Below are positions 31,179-40,994 of a DNA stretch of 64,000 nt, in pieces; the stretch's first letter is position 1; the number at the start of each line of letters is the position of its first letter. Made by a program: the position numbers and the translations under genes. The DNA comes from Octadecabacter temperatus (GTDB taxonomy: Bacteria; Pseudomonadota; Alphaproteobacteria; Rhodobacterales; Rhodobacteraceae). The stretch is taken from positions 1,488,001-1,552,000 of the forward strand of contig NZ_CP012160.1 in assembly GCF_001187845.1 (NCBI RefSeq). Direction: 5' to 3'. The notes beneath the pieces were generated by a model. That model was not told where the DNA came from, searched no databases, and saw nothing but the letters and a program-made list of their open reading frames with translations.

Positions 31179-32318
31179 TCAGGTTCCTCGAATGGATTGT
31201 GTCAGGGGATACCGCGCCAAATAGCGCGCCCTTAGAATTGCGACCCACAAAAGGACCGCCATGAATTGGTGAACGATCGCGATGTGCACCGGCGCAGAAT
31301 AGAGCGCTGTGAAAATGCCGATGACCATTTGCAGCGCCAGCACTGCAAACACCACATTGAAACCAAAGCGCGTGTGCCCGTTGGCCGACTTGCGCCCGCG
31401 CAGCCAAACGACAACGCCAAAGGCAAACAGCAAATAGCCAGACATGCGGTGTATAAACTGGACCAAGCCCGCATCTTCAAAGAAATTGCGCCAGATCGGG
31501 GAAATCTGGAACGGATCAGGCGGGAAAAATCCATCCCCCATCAACGGCCACGTCGGAAACGCGCGCCCTGCATCGATCCCGGCAACTAGTGCGCCAAGCA
31601 GGATTTGCAGGAACGCAAAATGCATAAGCCCAGTGGACATCGAAAACAGCTTGGCCTCGCCATTTCGGCGCGCTTGCATCAAATCCGCTTCACGACGTCC
31701 AAGTAAAAACACAAACCATGCAATGAACCCAAGGATCACAAACGCGAGCCCCAGATGGATCGCCAAACGGTACGACGCCACATCCAGCATGCCCGCTTGC
31801 AGGCCAGAATGAACCATCCACCAGCCAATTGCGCCCTGCAGCCCACCAAGTGCGCCAACAAGAACCAAACGCCCGGTCCACCCGACCGGAATTTGCTTTC
31901 GCAAAAGAAAGTAAAAGAAGCCCAACGCCCAAACGACGCCAATAAAACGCCCCAGCTGACGATGCCCCCATTCCCACCAGTAAATTGTCTTAAACTCACC
32001 CAGTGACATGCCGGCATTCTGTTCAATGTACTCGGGAATCTGCTTATAGGCCTCAAACTCGGCTTCCCACGCCTCAACACTCATTGGTGGTACAGACCCG
32101 GAAATCGGCGCCCATTCCGTAATCGATAACCCTGAATCCGTCAGCCGCGTCAGTCCACCTACTGCGATCATCACGACCACCAGCGCAAACAACACCATCA
32201 ACCAAACTCGGATCGCGCCGCGAGCACCCTTCCCGCCAGCGTCAATCCCACCTGGGGCTGCCACGGGCTTTTGTACGTCATTCACATCTTCAAAAATACT
32301 GCGCGGCTTGGTAGCCAT
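31179..32318 (-). CDS. ctaA: heme A synthase
   Basis: Inner-membrane enzyme that oxidises the heme O C8 methyl group to heme A for cytochrome aa3 oxidase. 379 residues with eight membrane helices; the heme-ligating histidines lie in WEWGHRQLGR, MVHSGL, AIHLGLAF and FIHRMSGY segments. GAGG six bases upstream selects ATG 32318 (MATKPRSIF); the longer frame has no ribosome site. Members with this alphaproteobacterial (COX15-like) length are usual. Confidence 0.95.
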   Translation of the reverse strand: MATKPRSIFEDVNDVQKPVAAPGGIDAGGKGARGAIRVWLMVLFALVVVMIAVGGLTRLTDSGLSITEWAPISGSVPPMSVEAWEAEFEAYKQIPEYIEQNAGMSLGEFKTIYWWEWGHRQLGRFIGVVWALGFFYFLLRKQIPVGWTGRLVLVGALGGLQGAIGWWMVHSGLQAGMLDVASYRLAIHLGLAFVILGFIAWFVFLLGRREADLMQARRNGEAKLFSMSTGLMHFAFLQILLGALVAGIDAGRAFPTWPLMGDGFFPPDPFQISPIWRNFFEDAGLVQFIHRMSGYLLFAFGVVVWLRGRKSANGHTRFGFNVVFAVLALQMVIGIFTALYSAPVHIAIVHQFMAVLLWVAILRARYLARYPLTQSIRGT

Positions 32319-32410
32319 ATCGAACCTCAAACTTGCTTTGGGTGAACCTATGCCGCCCCTCGTGCATGGGCAAGCCAAAGCCAACACCGCAATGTTCATA
32401 AACGCTCACA

Positions 32411-32470
32411 TTGTCTTTGTTTCATAAATATCCCGGGGGGATCGCGCAGCGATGGGGGCTGGCCCCCTCT
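32411..32470. repeat. structured GC-rich repeat, copy B
   Basis: TTGTCTTTGTTTCATAAATA, then TCCCGGGGGG, the hairpin ATCGC-GCA-GCGAT and the hairpin GGGGG-CTGG-CCCCC. Same layout as copy A at 7150-7208. The small hairpin has a different stem but the same GCA loop. It lies between ctaA and trmJ. Confidence 0.7.
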
Positions 32471-32521
32471 TTCTTAAGCGCACTGCAGGTGCGTGCCCCG
32501 CCCGCCGCAGGCGCAAAAGCT

Positions 32522-33259
32522 TCAGCTTTTCCCACGCAACAACTGGCGCAACACACCATGAAGCATCTGAACATCGGCGCGCGTCATTGGCATACGGCTC
32601 CAAAGATTGCGAAGGTTCACCTTCATATTCTCCGCCTTATGCTCTGGATAAAAGAACCCAGCCTCTTCAAGACGCTCTTCGTAATGGCGCGCCAAGGCTT
32701 CGGTGTCGCGCTGATCAGCGATTTGTGTCGTCTGACCCTGCACCACAACATCCTCAATCTCACCTGCTGCACGTCGCCATTCATACCCCACAAGCAAAAC
32801 GCACTGCGCAAGGTTGAGGGACGGAAACTCAGGGTTCACCGGCACCGTGATAATTGCATTCGCGTGTGCAATATCGGCGTTTTCCATCCCAGATCGTTCA
32901 GGCCCAAACATCACGGCGACCTTCTCACCCCGCGCAATCCGCGCGGCTGCATCTTTCATAGCCGCTTCGGGTGAAAACACCGGCTTGGTCAGCTCACGCG
33001 GACGTGCCGTTGTGGCATACACATATGTTCGGTCTGCAATCCCGCTTGCCACGTCTTCAGACACCTCAGCCTCGTCCAACAAACGCCCCGCACCTGACGC
33101 CATTGCGTCTGCCGCTGGGTTCGGCCAGCCATCGCGCGGCGCGACAATACGCATCCGGTCCAACCCGAAATTCCACATCGCACGGGCCGCCGCACCAATG
33201 TTCTCGCCCATCTGCGGGCGGATCAAAACAAAGCTCGGCTGTGGGGCGTCGGTGGGCAT
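32522..33259 (-). CDS. trmJ: TrmJ-like tRNA/rRNA 2'-O-methyltransferase (SpoU/TrmH family)
   Basis: 245 residues with the knotted SPOUT fold: VLIRPQMGENIGAAARAMWNFG, VAVMFGPERSGMENADI and SLNLAQCVLLVGYE motifs. The order and the C-terminal helical extension fit TrmJ (Cm/Um at tRNA position 32) rather than TrmL. Single gene, divergent from the ThiE-like gene. Confidence 0.9.
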   Translation of the reverse strand: MPTDAPQPSFVLIRPQMGENIGAAARAMWNFGLDRMRIVAPRDGWPNPAADAMASGAGRLLDEAEVSEDVASGIADRTYVYATTARPRELTKPVFSPEAAMKDAAARIARGEKVAVMFGPERSGMENADIAHANAIITVPVNPEFPSLNLAQCVLLVGYEWRRAAGEIEDVVVQGQTTQIADQRDTEALARHYEERLEEAGFFYPEHKAENMKVNLRNLWSRMPMTRADVQMLHGVLRQLLRGKS

Positions 33260-33352
33260 GGTTGTCTCCTAATTTGCCGCTGAGGTAGCGCACCCCTATT
33301 CAATACGCAATGTGGACGCTATAGCGAGGCCACCATTACAAAGGCCACACGC

Positions 33353-33988
33353 ATGACTGACGACATCATCGAAGAAAAGCAGACACCACAGATATACCTG
33401 ATAACCCCGTCTGAATTCGAACTTTCCACCTATCCTGACCTTCTTGCCGCTTGCTTGGACAAGGTCGAAGTGGGCTGTGTGCGTCTTTCGCTTGGCTCAA
33501 AGGACGAAGCACGCATCGCAAAAGCTGCTGATGCCCTGCGCGAAGTCACCCATGCCCGCGACGTGGCTTTGGTCATCGATAGCCATGTGATGTTGGTCGA
33601 ACCGCACGGATTGGACGGTGTGCACCTTGATGACGCGGCCCGCACGATCAAAGCGGTTCGCAAAGAGTTGGGCGATGACGCGATCATTGGCACCAACTGC
33701 TACGCATCCCGCCACAACGGCATGACGGCTTGTGAACTTGGCGCGGATTACATCAGCTTCGGCCCTGTTGGTGACACAGCACTCGGCAACAGCGAAAAAG
33801 CCGAGCTTGAACTGTTCCAGTGGTGGTCTGAAATGATCGAAGTGCCAGTTGTCGCTGAAGGCGCACTGTCTCTCGAGCTTATACGCACGCTGTCACCACA
33901 CACCGATTTCTTTGGCCTTTGCGATGAAGTTTGGAAAACAGATGATCCAGCTGAAACGCTTGCGACGCTCGCCTCAGCTATGATCTGA
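33353..33988 (+). CDS. ThiE/TenI-family thiamine phosphate synthase-like protein
   Basis: 211 residues, TIM barrel; matches are DGVHLDD (phosphate/magnesium region), IIGTNCYASRHNGMTACELGADYISFGP and VAEGALSLELIR. True ThiE normally has a T-x-T-K after FGP; here the sequence is FGPVGDTALG, so thiamine phosphate synthase activity is not certain. No TPP riboswitch or other thi genes are nearby. Its 3' end overlaps the convergent olsA by 15 bases. Confidence 0.8.
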   Translation: MTDDIIEEKQTPQIYLITPSEFELSTYPDLLAACLDKVEVGCVRLSLGSKDEARIAKAADALREVTHARDVALVIDSHVMLVEPHGLDGVHLDDAARTIKAVRKELGDDAIIGTNCYASRHNGMTACELGADYISFGPVGDTALGNSEKAELELFQWWSEMIEVPVVAEGALSLELIRTLSPHTDFFGLCDEVWKTDDPAETLATLASAMI

Positions 33989-34792
33989 ATGACCAGCGCG
34001 CACCACGTTCTCAAGGTGTGCTGCTAGTGCTTTCCGGTTCTCAAAATCTGCGATCTTTACTGGATCATGATACACGACTGTAACGCCGCCCTGCGGTGAT
34101 TGCGCTAGTGTTGCCAGTAAATGCGTGCCGAAATCCATGTCGCCCCACCATCCATAATGACGTGGGTCCACGCCTTTGGGTGCTTGGTAAATGACGGATA
34201 CCGGCTGAATCGCCAATGTTTCTCGTAATGCATCATCAAAGAACGCAGCGAACAGCGTAGGTTTGAACGGCAAAACCAATTGCCCATCCGTTGATGTCCC
34301 TTCTGGGAAGAACAGCAACTTATGCCCGTGTCCGAGACGTTCGCGGAAGACACCGACCTGCGCGTTCGCTTGTGAACGGTCTCGGGCGATGAAAACAGTC
34401 CCCGTTGCCCGTGCCAGCCAGCCAATCCCGGGCCACGCGGCGACTTCGGCTTTACTTACGAAATATATGCGCTTTGCCGCGTTCAGCGCGAAAATGTCCA
34501 GCCAAGACGAATGGTTCGCCACAACCGCACCCGCCCCCGCCATTGGCGTGCCGACGCGCGTATACTTGATCCCCATCAACACAAAGGAGCTGCGACAAAC
34601 GAATTGCGTGATGTAGGGCGTCACAGGGCGACCCTGCCCGAACAACGGTCTTTCAATCAAACGCACGAGAAGCAGCAACACCAGACACCCAAACACAAGG
34701 ATCGCCAATGCAAGTCCACGCAGCACAACACGAAACCAACCAGCTGGCGTTACCTTATGCGTTGGCGGCAGGTCATCCGACGTCCATGTCAT
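33974..34792 (-). CDS. olsA: OlsA-like O-acyltransferase (1-acyl-glycerol-3-phosphate acyltransferase family)
   Basis: Second step of ornithine lipid synthesis: acylates lyso-ornithine lipid. 272 residues; one N-terminal membrane helix (~residues 20-45), acyltransferase motif NHSSWLDIF (HX4D) and FPEGTSTDG. Its ATG overlaps the stop of olsB by four bases, the standard olsB-olsA pair, which supports OlsA over PlsC. Confidence 0.9.
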   Translation of the reverse strand: MTWTSDDLPPTHKVTPAGWFRVVLRGLALAILVFGCLVLLLLVRLIERPLFGQGRPVTPYITQFVCRSSFVLMGIKYTRVGTPMAGAGAVVANHSSWLDIFALNAAKRIYFVSKAEVAAWPGIGWLARATGTVFIARDRSQANAQVGVFRERLGHGHKLLFFPEGTSTDGQLVLPFKPTLFAAFFDDALRETLAIQPVSVIYQAPKGVDPRHYGWWGDMDFGTHLLATLAQSPQGGVTVVYHDPVKIADFENRKALAAHLENVVRAGHSDHS

Positions 34793-35574
34793 CGCGTGCC
34801 TCCATAGAGTGATGCCTGCTTGGGCGTCATGCGGGCCAGATCAAGGATAAGGCAGACATCCGTGGTGTTAAACGCATGATCGACAAACACACCGTCCCCA
34901 ATGAAACCGCCCAACCGCAGATAGGCCTTTATCAACGCTGGCACATTGCGCATGGCGGCAACGCGATCCGTAACAGGCTCGTTGTTTAAATGTGGTTTCA
35001 ACTTTGACGTCACCCGAATGTCTTTAGGTGCAAGATAGTTTTGATGCAGCAACGAAAGCGATGGCGCCAACGCGTCTAAATCGGTGCCGTGAAAACTCGC
35101 CACCCCAAACAAGATTTCTACTTTGCGCTCCTTGACGATCTCAGCCAGTGCTTGCCACAGATACGACATCCCCGCGCCACCGCGGTAATCAGCGTGCAAA
35201 CAAGAACGACCCAATTCCATGACGGTGCGGCCAGATTGCGTAAGTGGTGATAAATCAAACTCGGTTTCTGAATAGAACTGCCCAGCGTTGCTCGCACCTT
35301 CGCGGCCCAACAAACGGTAAACGCCCACGATCTGATCATCCGGTGCACGCGCCAGATCGATCAACAACAACTGTTCTGCATGTGCATCAAAAACATCACG
35401 TTCCAGCGCCTGCGCATGATCGACAAGCGGGCCGTCCGCGCCCATTTCTTCAACGAAAATCTTATAACGCAACGCCTGCGCACCACGGATATCTGCCGCA
35501 GTCCGCGCAAGCCGCGTCTCAAACAGAGGTGCGCCGTTAACCATTCGGTCACTTAATTCAGCAAGTTTACTCAT
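34789..35574 (-). CDS. olsB: ornithine N-acyltransferase OlsB
   Basis: First step of ornithine lipid synthesis: transfers a 3-hydroxyacyl group from acyl-carrier protein to the alpha-amino group of ornithine. 261 residues of the OlsB/hemolysin-like acyltransferase (GNAT-related) family: LRYKIFVEEMGA, VGVYRLL, MELGRSCLH, GVASFHGTD. Ornithine is also the product of the arginase at 5.2 kb. Ornithine lipids replace phospholipids under phosphate limitation in many marine bacteria. Confidence 0.92.
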   Translation of the reverse strand: MSKLAELSDRMVNGAPLFETRLARTAADIRGAQALRYKIFVEEMGADGPLVDHAQALERDVFDAHAEQLLLIDLARAPDDQIVGVYRLLGREGASNAGQFYSETEFDLSPLTQSGRTVMELGRSCLHADYRGGAGMSYLWQALAEIVKERKVEILFGVASFHGTDLDALAPSLSLLHQNYLAPKDIRVTSKLKPHLNNEPVTDRVAAMRNVPALIKAYLRLGGFIGDGVFVDHAFNTTDVCLILDLARMTPKQASLYGGTR

Positions 35575-35615
35575 CGCGAAAACCTAGTTCGCCCTTTACA
35601 CCTATGACGGGAGCG

Positions 35616-35795
35616 TTAACCATATGACACAACCACTAATCCAACCTGCGCTTCGTCGATTACAACTTTGCCGGCCTCTTGAAAGTTCACAGTCACCTTT
35701 CCGCCAATAGCGGATTGGACTTGCCCTAAACCCCAATCCGGCTGGCCCGGATGTTTCACGATCATACCAGGTTCAAATAAAGACGGCCCTGTCAT
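35616..35795 (-). CDS. DUF3553-family small protein
   Basis: Only 59 residues, beginning MTGPSLFEPGMIVKHPGQPD and ending VGLVVVSYG. The pattern of a start motif, HP-x-x-P-x-WG-x-GQVQS and a beta-rich body matches DUF3553, a small SH3/CarD-like domain of unknown function. GGAG is eight bases before the ATG. The gene is divergent from chpT; the two ATGs are only 13 bases apart, so their promoters and leaders overlap each other's coding sequence. Confidence 0.85.
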   Translation of the reverse strand: MTGPSLFEPGMIVKHPGQPDWGLGQVQSAIGGKVTVNFQEAGKVVIDEAQVGLVVVSYG

Positions 35796-35808
35796 CTATC
35801 GGAGCTCC

Positions 35809-36399
35809 ATGTTGTCCAACTTTAACGCCCTAATCGGCTCTCGTATCTGTCATGACCTAATTAACCCATTGGGCGCGATCGGCAACGGCATTGAACTACT
35901 CGGCCTGTCAGGTGTTGCCGACAGCCCCGAAATGGCGCTGGTCACTGAAAGCGTTCAAAACGCAGCAGCGAAGGTTCGGTTTCTGCGTTTGGCGTTCGGG
36001 GATGCCACGGCTGACCAAGTCGTCGCGCGCAGCGAAATCCTGTCGATCCTAGACGAAGTTTCCAACGGTGGGCGCCTTAGTTATTCTTGGAACGTCCCAA
36101 TTGATCCCCCGCGCCTCGATGTGCGTGTCGCGCTGTTATCAGCGATGTGTGTCGAAACGGCATTGCCATTGGGTGGCGATGTTCAGATCACGCATGATGA
36201 CACCAACTGGACCATTCAAGCAAAACACGACCGCCTGAACCTCGATCCAGACCTCTGGGCTCCGCTTAGCAAAGGGGAAAACTCGCATACGCTGACGGCC
36301 GCACAGGTTCACTTCGGCCTCCTGCCCCAAATGGCAGCAGAAGCTAGACGCACGCTTTCGTTTTCTCACGGCAGTGACTGGGTTGCGATCCAGTTTTAA
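35809..36399 (+). CDS. chpT: histidine phosphotransferase ChpT
   Basis: Phosphorelay protein that passes phosphate from the CckA hybrid kinase to CtrA (and CpdR). 196 residues; a helix-hairpin dimerisation domain with the phospho-accepting histidine in [17 protein letters not shown] and a degenerate ATPase-like C-terminal domain. The target CtrA is encoded at 19.5 kb. The 3' end overlaps the convergent proA by four bases. Confidence 0.93.
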   Translation: MLSNFNALIGSRICHDLINPLGAIGNGIELLGLSGVADSPEMALVTESVQNAAAKVRFLRLAFGDATADQVVARSEILSILDEVSNGGRLSYSWNVPIDPPRLDVRVALLSAMCVETALPLGGDVQITHDDTNWTIQAKHDRLNLDPDLWAPLSKGENSHTLTAAQVHFGLLPQMAAEARRTLSFSHGSDWVAIQF

Positions 36400-37646
36400 A
36401 CGCGGACAGTCCCGTCACCGACAACCAGATACTTAAAGCTTGTCAGTTGCGCCGCCCCAACTGGGCCTCGTGCATGCATTTTGCCAGTCGCAATCCCAAT
36501 TTCTGCGCCCATTCCAAACTCACCACCATCGGCAAACTGTGTTGAGGCATTGCGCATCAGGATTGCTGAATCGAGGCGTGCAAAGAATTGGTCCGCCGCG
36601 TCATCGTTCTCGGTCAAAATGCAATCGGTATGATTGGACCCGAACGTTTGGATATGTGAGATGGCTTCGTCAATGTTATCAACGGTTTTCGCGGCGATCT
36701 TCATGTCGAGGAATTCCATCCCCCAATCATCACCCGTCGCCACACTGGACCCGTTCAAACCCTGCGCATGCACATCGACACCCGCTGCCATCAGATCATC
36801 CACGATTTCTTGGCCAAGTGCGGCAGCATCTTTGTGCACCAGCAAACATTCCGCCGCGCCACAAATCCCAGTGCGTCGCGTCTTTGCGTTCAACACCACA
36901 GCCCGCGCCTTTTCAGCGTCGACGTCTTTGTCGATGTAAATGTGAACGATGCCTTCAAGATGCGCGAAAACGGGCACGCGGGCCTCTTTCTGCACAAGTC
37001 CCACCAGCCCCTTGCCGCCACGGGGCACAATCACATCAATGGTGTCAGTCATCGTCAGCATTTCACGCACCGCAGCACGGTCGCGCGTTGGAACCAACTG
37101 CACGGCGTCATGAGGCAAACCAGCAGAGCGAAGCCCGCTTTGAAGCGCCGCGTGAATCGCGCCGGAACTGTGAAAACTTTCGGAACCACCACGCAAGATC
37201 ACCGCATTGCCCGCTTTCAGGCAAAGCGCCCCAGCGTCAGCAGTCACGTTCGGGCGGCTTTCATAGATCACGCCGATCACGCCAAGTGGCGTGCGAACGC
37301 GACGGATGTTCAGGCCCGTTGGCTGCGTCCATTCTTCCATAACAGCGCCAACAGGATCGTCCTGCGCTGCAACGGTGCGAAGCCCGTCGACCATCCCTTG
37401 AATGCGAGTTTCATCCAGCATCAACCGATCCAACATTGCTGGGCTAAGGCCCTTGTCGCGGCCAAATTCCATGTCTTTGGCGTTGGCTTCGATGATGTCA
37501 GAACGCGCAGCCCAGACTGCATCCGCCGCATCCATGAGCGCCTTGGTCTTGGCTTCTGCTGTGGCGCTTGCAAGGGCTTTAGCAGCGGCTTTCGCGCGCT
37601 CACCGATGTCCGCCATCAAAGCAGGAATGTTCATATCGTCCGTCAT
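36396..37646 (-). CDS. proA: gamma-glutamyl phosphate reductase (glutamate-5-semialdehyde dehydrogenase)
   Basis: Second step of proline synthesis from glutamate. 416 residues of the aldehyde dehydrogenase superfamily; catalytic cysteine in [13 protein letters not shown], and the [13 protein letters not shown] and [15 protein letters not shown] segments are diagnostic. The start overlaps the proB stop by one base. Confidence 0.97.
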   Translation of the reverse strand: MTDDMNIPALMADIGERAKAAAKALASATAEAKTKALMDAADAVWAARSDIIEANAKDMEFGRDKGLSPAMLDRLMLDETRIQGMVDGLRTVAAQDDPVGAVMEEWTQPTGLNIRRVRTPLGVIGVIYESRPNVTADAGALCLKAGNAVILRGGSESFHSSGAIHAALQSGLRSAGLPHDAVQLVPTRDRAAVREMLTMTDTIDVIVPRGGKGLVGLVQKEARVPVFAHLEGIVHIYIDKDVDAEKARAVVLNAKTRRTGICGAAECLLVHKDAAALGQEIVDDLMAAGVDVHAQGLNGSSVATGDDWGMEFLDMKIAAKTVDNIDEAISHIQTFGSNHTDCILTENDDAADQFFARLDSAILMRNASTQFADGGEFGMGAEIGIATGKMHARGPVGAAQLTSFKYLVVGDGTVRV

Positions 37647-38749
37647 CAGATCACCATATCGTCGCGATGGATAAACACACCGCGTCCCTTATATCCTAGT
37701 TCTTTAGCGATATCCCGGCTTTGCATGCCTTTGATCACCACAGTCTCTGCGCTCGAGTAACGCGCCAGTCCAAGGCCCAAATGCTGCCCATCAGCCGTTA
37801 CAATCGCAACCGCATCCCCACGTTGATAGTCGCCCGAGCTTGCGACAATGCCAATCGGCAACAGCGACTTACCTGACATCAAAGCCGCGCCAGCGCCTGC
37901 ATCCACGGTAACTTCGCCGTGGGGTTTCATCGCTGCGATCCAGCCTTTACGTGCCGCTTGCGGGTTAGTTTGCGCATTAAACCACGTGCATTTTCCGCCT
38001 TCTTCAAGCGTTTTCAACGGGTTTAATGGCGTTCCTAATGTGATCGCCATTTGACAACCTGCACCTGTCGCAAGCTTTGCCGCCATCACCTTTGTCTTCA
38101 TGCCACCTTTAGAAAGCCCAGAACCGGCGTCACCGGCTTGCCGTTCAATATCGCAGGTAATTTCTTCAATAACTTCATAGTGCTGTGCATCTTTGTTGAT
38201 GTGAGGATTATCGGAATAGAACCCGTCAACGTCACTCAGCAAAACCAAACAATCCGCACCAACCGTCACTGCGACTTGCGCGGCAAGTCTGTCATTGTCG
38301 CCATATCTGATTTCATCGGTCGCAACGGTGTCATTCTCGTTCACGATCGGCGTTACGCCCAGGCCCAGCAAAGTTTCCATCGTTGCACGTGAATTCAGGT
38401 AACGGCGGCGGTTTTCGCTGTCTTCAAGCGTCACCAAGACTTGTGCCGTTGTAATGCCATGCGGCGCGAGCGCTTCTTCGTAAGCGCGTGCCAAGCGGAT
38501 TTGACCCACTGCGGCGGCGGCCTGTGATTGTTCTAACGCAAGTTCGGTGCGTGGCAGCCCAAGCACGCCCCGCCCCAAAGCAATTGATCCAGAGGACACC
38601 AAGATCACATCCGTTCCACGCGCACGGATCGCGGCCACGTCCGTCGCAAGCGAACGCAACCAATCAGAGCGCAGCCCTGATTTTTGGTCCACGAGCAAGG
38701 CAGACCCAATCTTTACGACCAGACGTTTTGCTTCTTTTAGGGACGCCAA
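37646..38749 (-). CDS. proB: glutamate 5-kinase
   Basis: First step of proline synthesis, feedback-inhibited by proline in most bacteria. 367 residues: amino-acid kinase domain ([32 protein letters not shown]-like KGGMKTKV) plus a C-terminal PUA domain (from ~residue 277). It overlaps obgE by 13 bases and proA by one, forming the obgE-proB-proA operon. Confidence 0.97.
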   Translation of the reverse strand: MASLKEAKRLVVKIGSALLVDQKSGLRSDWLRSLATDVAAIRARGTDVILVSSGSIALGRGVLGLPRTELALEQSQAAAAVGQIRLARAYEEALAPHGITTAQVLVTLEDSENRRRYLNSRATMETLLGLGVTPIVNENDTVATDEIRYGDNDRLAAQVAVTVGADCLVLLSDVDGFYSDNPHINKDAQHYEVIEEITCDIERQAGDAGSGLSKGGMKTKVMAAKLATGAGCQMAITLGTPLNPLKTLEEGGKCTWFNAQTNPQAARKGWIAAMKPHGEVTVDAGAGAALMSGKSLLPIGIVASSGDYQRGDAVAIVTADGQHLGLGLARYSSAETVVIKGMQSRDIAKELGYKGRGVFIHRDDMVI

Positions 38750-39771
38750 GGCGCTTCCTCCTCAGGTGCGTTTTGGCGCTCCTTATCGGCATCGATTTCG
38801 ACCTTTAGGGCGCGCAACACGTCAACGGTGCCTTCACCCGTGGCACCAGACATCAACATCACATCAACGCCTGTTCCGGCCTTGATCTCATCCACGATGA
38901 ACTGGCGTTCTTCTTCGTCCAGCGTGTCGATCTTGTTCAGAACCGTCACACGTGGCTTGTCGGCAAGGTGGCCGCCGTAGGCTTCAAGCTCGGCAATAAT
39001 CGTTTTGTAATCGCCAACCGGATCACCGGATGTTCCGTCAATCAGGTGTAAAAGCACTGAATTGCGCTCAACATGGCCGAGGAAAAGCTGACCAAGGCCT
39101 TTGCCGTCACTAGCGCCCTCAATCAAACCAGGAATGTCCGCGATAACAAATTCGGTATTATCGACGCCAACAACGCCAAGGTTCGGCACCAGCGTCGTAA
39201 ACGGATAATCTGCAATTTTAGGACGTGCGTTGGATGTCGCTGCGAGGAACGTGGATTTACCAGCATTCGGCAGACCCAAAAGACCAGCGTCAGCGATCAA
39301 CTTCAGACGCAGCCATATCGTACGCTCAATCCCGTCTTGCCCAGGGTTGGAACGACGTGGCGCTTGGTTGGTTGCGGACTTGAAGTGCAGGTTACCCCAG
39401 CCGCCATTGCCGCCCTTTGCAAGCACAACGCGTTGACCCGTTTCTGCAAGATCAACAATGACCGTTTCTTGGTCCTCATCCATGATCTCGGTCCCCGTTG
39501 GAACCTTTAGAACAATGTCATTGCCATCCGCACCCGTACGTTGCTGACCTTTACCGGCCTCTCCGTTTTTGGCAAAGAAATGCTGCTGATAACGAAAGTC
39601 GATCAACGTGTTGAGGTTATCAACGGCCTCAACGATGACGCTGCCGCCCTTGCCGCCGTCACCACCGTTCGGACCGCCATATTCGATGTGTTTCTCACGC
39701 CGAAACGAAATACAGCCACCGCCGCCGCTGCCGGAGCGGATATAGACTTTACACAGGTCGAGGAAGTTCAT
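38737..39771 (-). CDS. obgE: GTPase Obg/CgtA
   Basis: Essential ribosome-associated GTPase linked to 50S maturation and growth control. 344 residues: glycine-rich Obg domain (1-158), G domain with GLPNAGKST (P-loop), DIPGLIEGA and NKID. It ends without the C-terminal OCT domain of some Firmicutes proteins, as usual in alphaproteobacteria. Downstream of the ribosomal genes rplU-rpmA with acetyltransferase/transporter genes between. Confidence 0.97.
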   Translation of the reverse strand: MNFLDLCKVYIRSGSGGGGCISFRREKHIEYGGPNGGDGGKGGSVIVEAVDNLNTLIDFRYQQHFFAKNGEAGKGQQRTGADGNDIVLKVPTGTEIMDEDQETVIVDLAETGQRVVLAKGGNGGWGNLHFKSATNQAPRRSNPGQDGIERTIWLRLKLIADAGLLGLPNAGKSTFLAATSNARPKIADYPFTTLVPNLGVVGVDNTEFVIADIPGLIEGASDGKGLGQLFLGHVERNSVLLHLIDGTSGDPVGDYKTIIAELEAYGGHLADKPRVTVLNKIDTLDEEERQFIVDEIKAGTGVDVMLMSGATGEGTVDVLRALKVEIDADKERQNAPEEEAPWRP

Positions 39772-39825
39772 CAGTTCAGGCTTTCTAACAGGTTAACTGG
39801 GCGATACGCGAAAGTCGCGTCACGC

Positions 39826-40392
39826 TCAAGCGGGCTTGCCCATCTTGCGGGCATAGGTCCACGTAGGTGTCACCATATTGCGCGCAACGGAAAACGTTTC
39901 GGCGTCACCAAGGTAGGCAAATCCGGCGTTTGTCAGGATACGGGCAGAGCTGGGGTTGTCTTGAAACACCTCAGCATAGATATCAACGGCCCCTTGCGGG
40001 TTGGCGGACAGGATTGCTTCAACGGCTTCAGTGGCAATACCCGTGTTCCAGAACGCGGGAGCGACCCAGTAACGCAACTCGGATTGGTTGCGATCTAGAC
40101 GCGACATTTTGATTACGCCCATGACTTCAGCGTGTTCATTCGCAGATCCGTCAATCGCCCAAAAATCCTCTGTGCGCTCAGGATCGTGCGCACGGGTCAG
40201 CATGTTCGTGATGTATTCAGGTGGCAAAGGATGCGGGATCACCCGGGTCATTTTTGCGACTCGCTCGTCGGACAAATACCGCTCAAGTAAGCCTGCGTCG
40301 GACGCCACAATCGGGCGCAACGCGAAGCGTGCTGCGTGAATCACTGGTTGAGTGGTCTCGATATCGTCTGAAATCCGGCTTTCGGAATTCAT
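39826..40392 (-). CDS. GNAT-family N-acetyltransferase
   Basis: 188 residues; RimJ/RimL-type acetyltransferase with MRVIPHPLPP-like segment, ELRYWVAPAFWNTGIATEAVEA (acetyl-CoA pyrophosphate loop) and FQDNPSSARILTNAGFAY. ATG 40392 overlaps the stop of the upstream LysE gene (ATGA); the long frame further upstream is a shadow. Substrate unknown. Confidence 0.87.
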   Translation of the reverse strand: MNSESRISDDIETTQPVIHAARFALRPIVASDAGLLERYLSDERVAKMTRVIPHPLPPEYITNMLTRAHDPERTEDFWAIDGSANEHAEVMGVIKMSRLDRNQSELRYWVAPAFWNTGIATEAVEAILSANPQGAVDIYAEVFQDNPSSARILTNAGFAYLGDAETFSVARNMVTPTWTYARKMGKPA

Positions 40393-40994
40393 TGGCCGCC
40401 TCCTGCAAATAATGCGTAAACAACTGACGCGACAGTAAGTGCCGCAAGCGTCCACATCAGGTATTTTTCCCCCGGTGTTCCGGCCAAACTTACCGCGATC
40501 CGCTGTCCCGCATAGGTCCAAATCGGATGCAGTATCATTTGCAGTCCCAACAAACAGATGGCGATGGATGCCGTTGCTTGCAAGGGGGGTGTTCCGGTGC
40601 TCACGAAGGTCGTGAACCCAGTCGTGATCATCGCCCATGCCTTAGGATTCAAGGGATGAACGATTAAGCCTGCAAAGAAACCATGGGGCTGGCCTTCAGC
40701 CTCACCCGCCTTCAAGCGCATGTTCGCCACGCGGTACGCAAGCCATAAAATATAGGCGATCGACACCCATTTCAGAGCCTCAAATAGCATCGGATAGTCG
40801 TCCTGTACCGCCATAAGTCCAAAACCAAGCGGCCAGATGATCAACTGCTTACCAAGGGCAACGCCCGCAACAAACGGCAAGGCACGACGCAGCCCAAATC
40901 GTGCGCCCGTTGCCAGTAAAACCATGTTCGCTGGACCGGGTGTGCCGACTTGGGACGTAGCAAACGTTAGGAATGGAAGGACAGCAAGGCTCAT
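40389..40994 (-). CDS. LysE-family amino-acid exporter
   Basis: 201 residues, six hydrophobic helices; TPGPANMVL is the LysE/RhtB family signature and LNPKAWAM its second motif. Start ATG 40994 overlaps the stop of the upstream acetyltransferase by four bases. Flanked on both sides by overlapping acetyltransferase genes, so export and acetylation may act on related amino compounds. Confidence 0.9.
   Translation of the reverse strand: MSLAVLPFLTFATSQVGTPGPANMVLLATGARFGLRRALPFVAGVALGKQLIIWPLGFGLMAVQDDYPMLFEALKWVSIAYILWLAYRVANMRLKAGEAEGQPHGFFAGLIVHPLNPKAWAMITTGFTTFVSTGTPPLQATASIAICLLGLQMILHPIWTYAGQRIAVSLAGTPGEKYLMWTLAALTVASVVYALFAGGGQ

Noticed and set aside
33260..33352. Possible TPP riboswitch before the ThiE-like gene
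   Set aside because: The gap is under 100 bases and lacks the conserved CUGAGA-type THI box.
39826..40638. Long frame start of the acetyltransferase reaching into the LysE gene
   Set aside because: The first 82 codons are antisense-free but out-of-frame translation of LysE; ATG 40392 in the ATGA overlap is the natural start.
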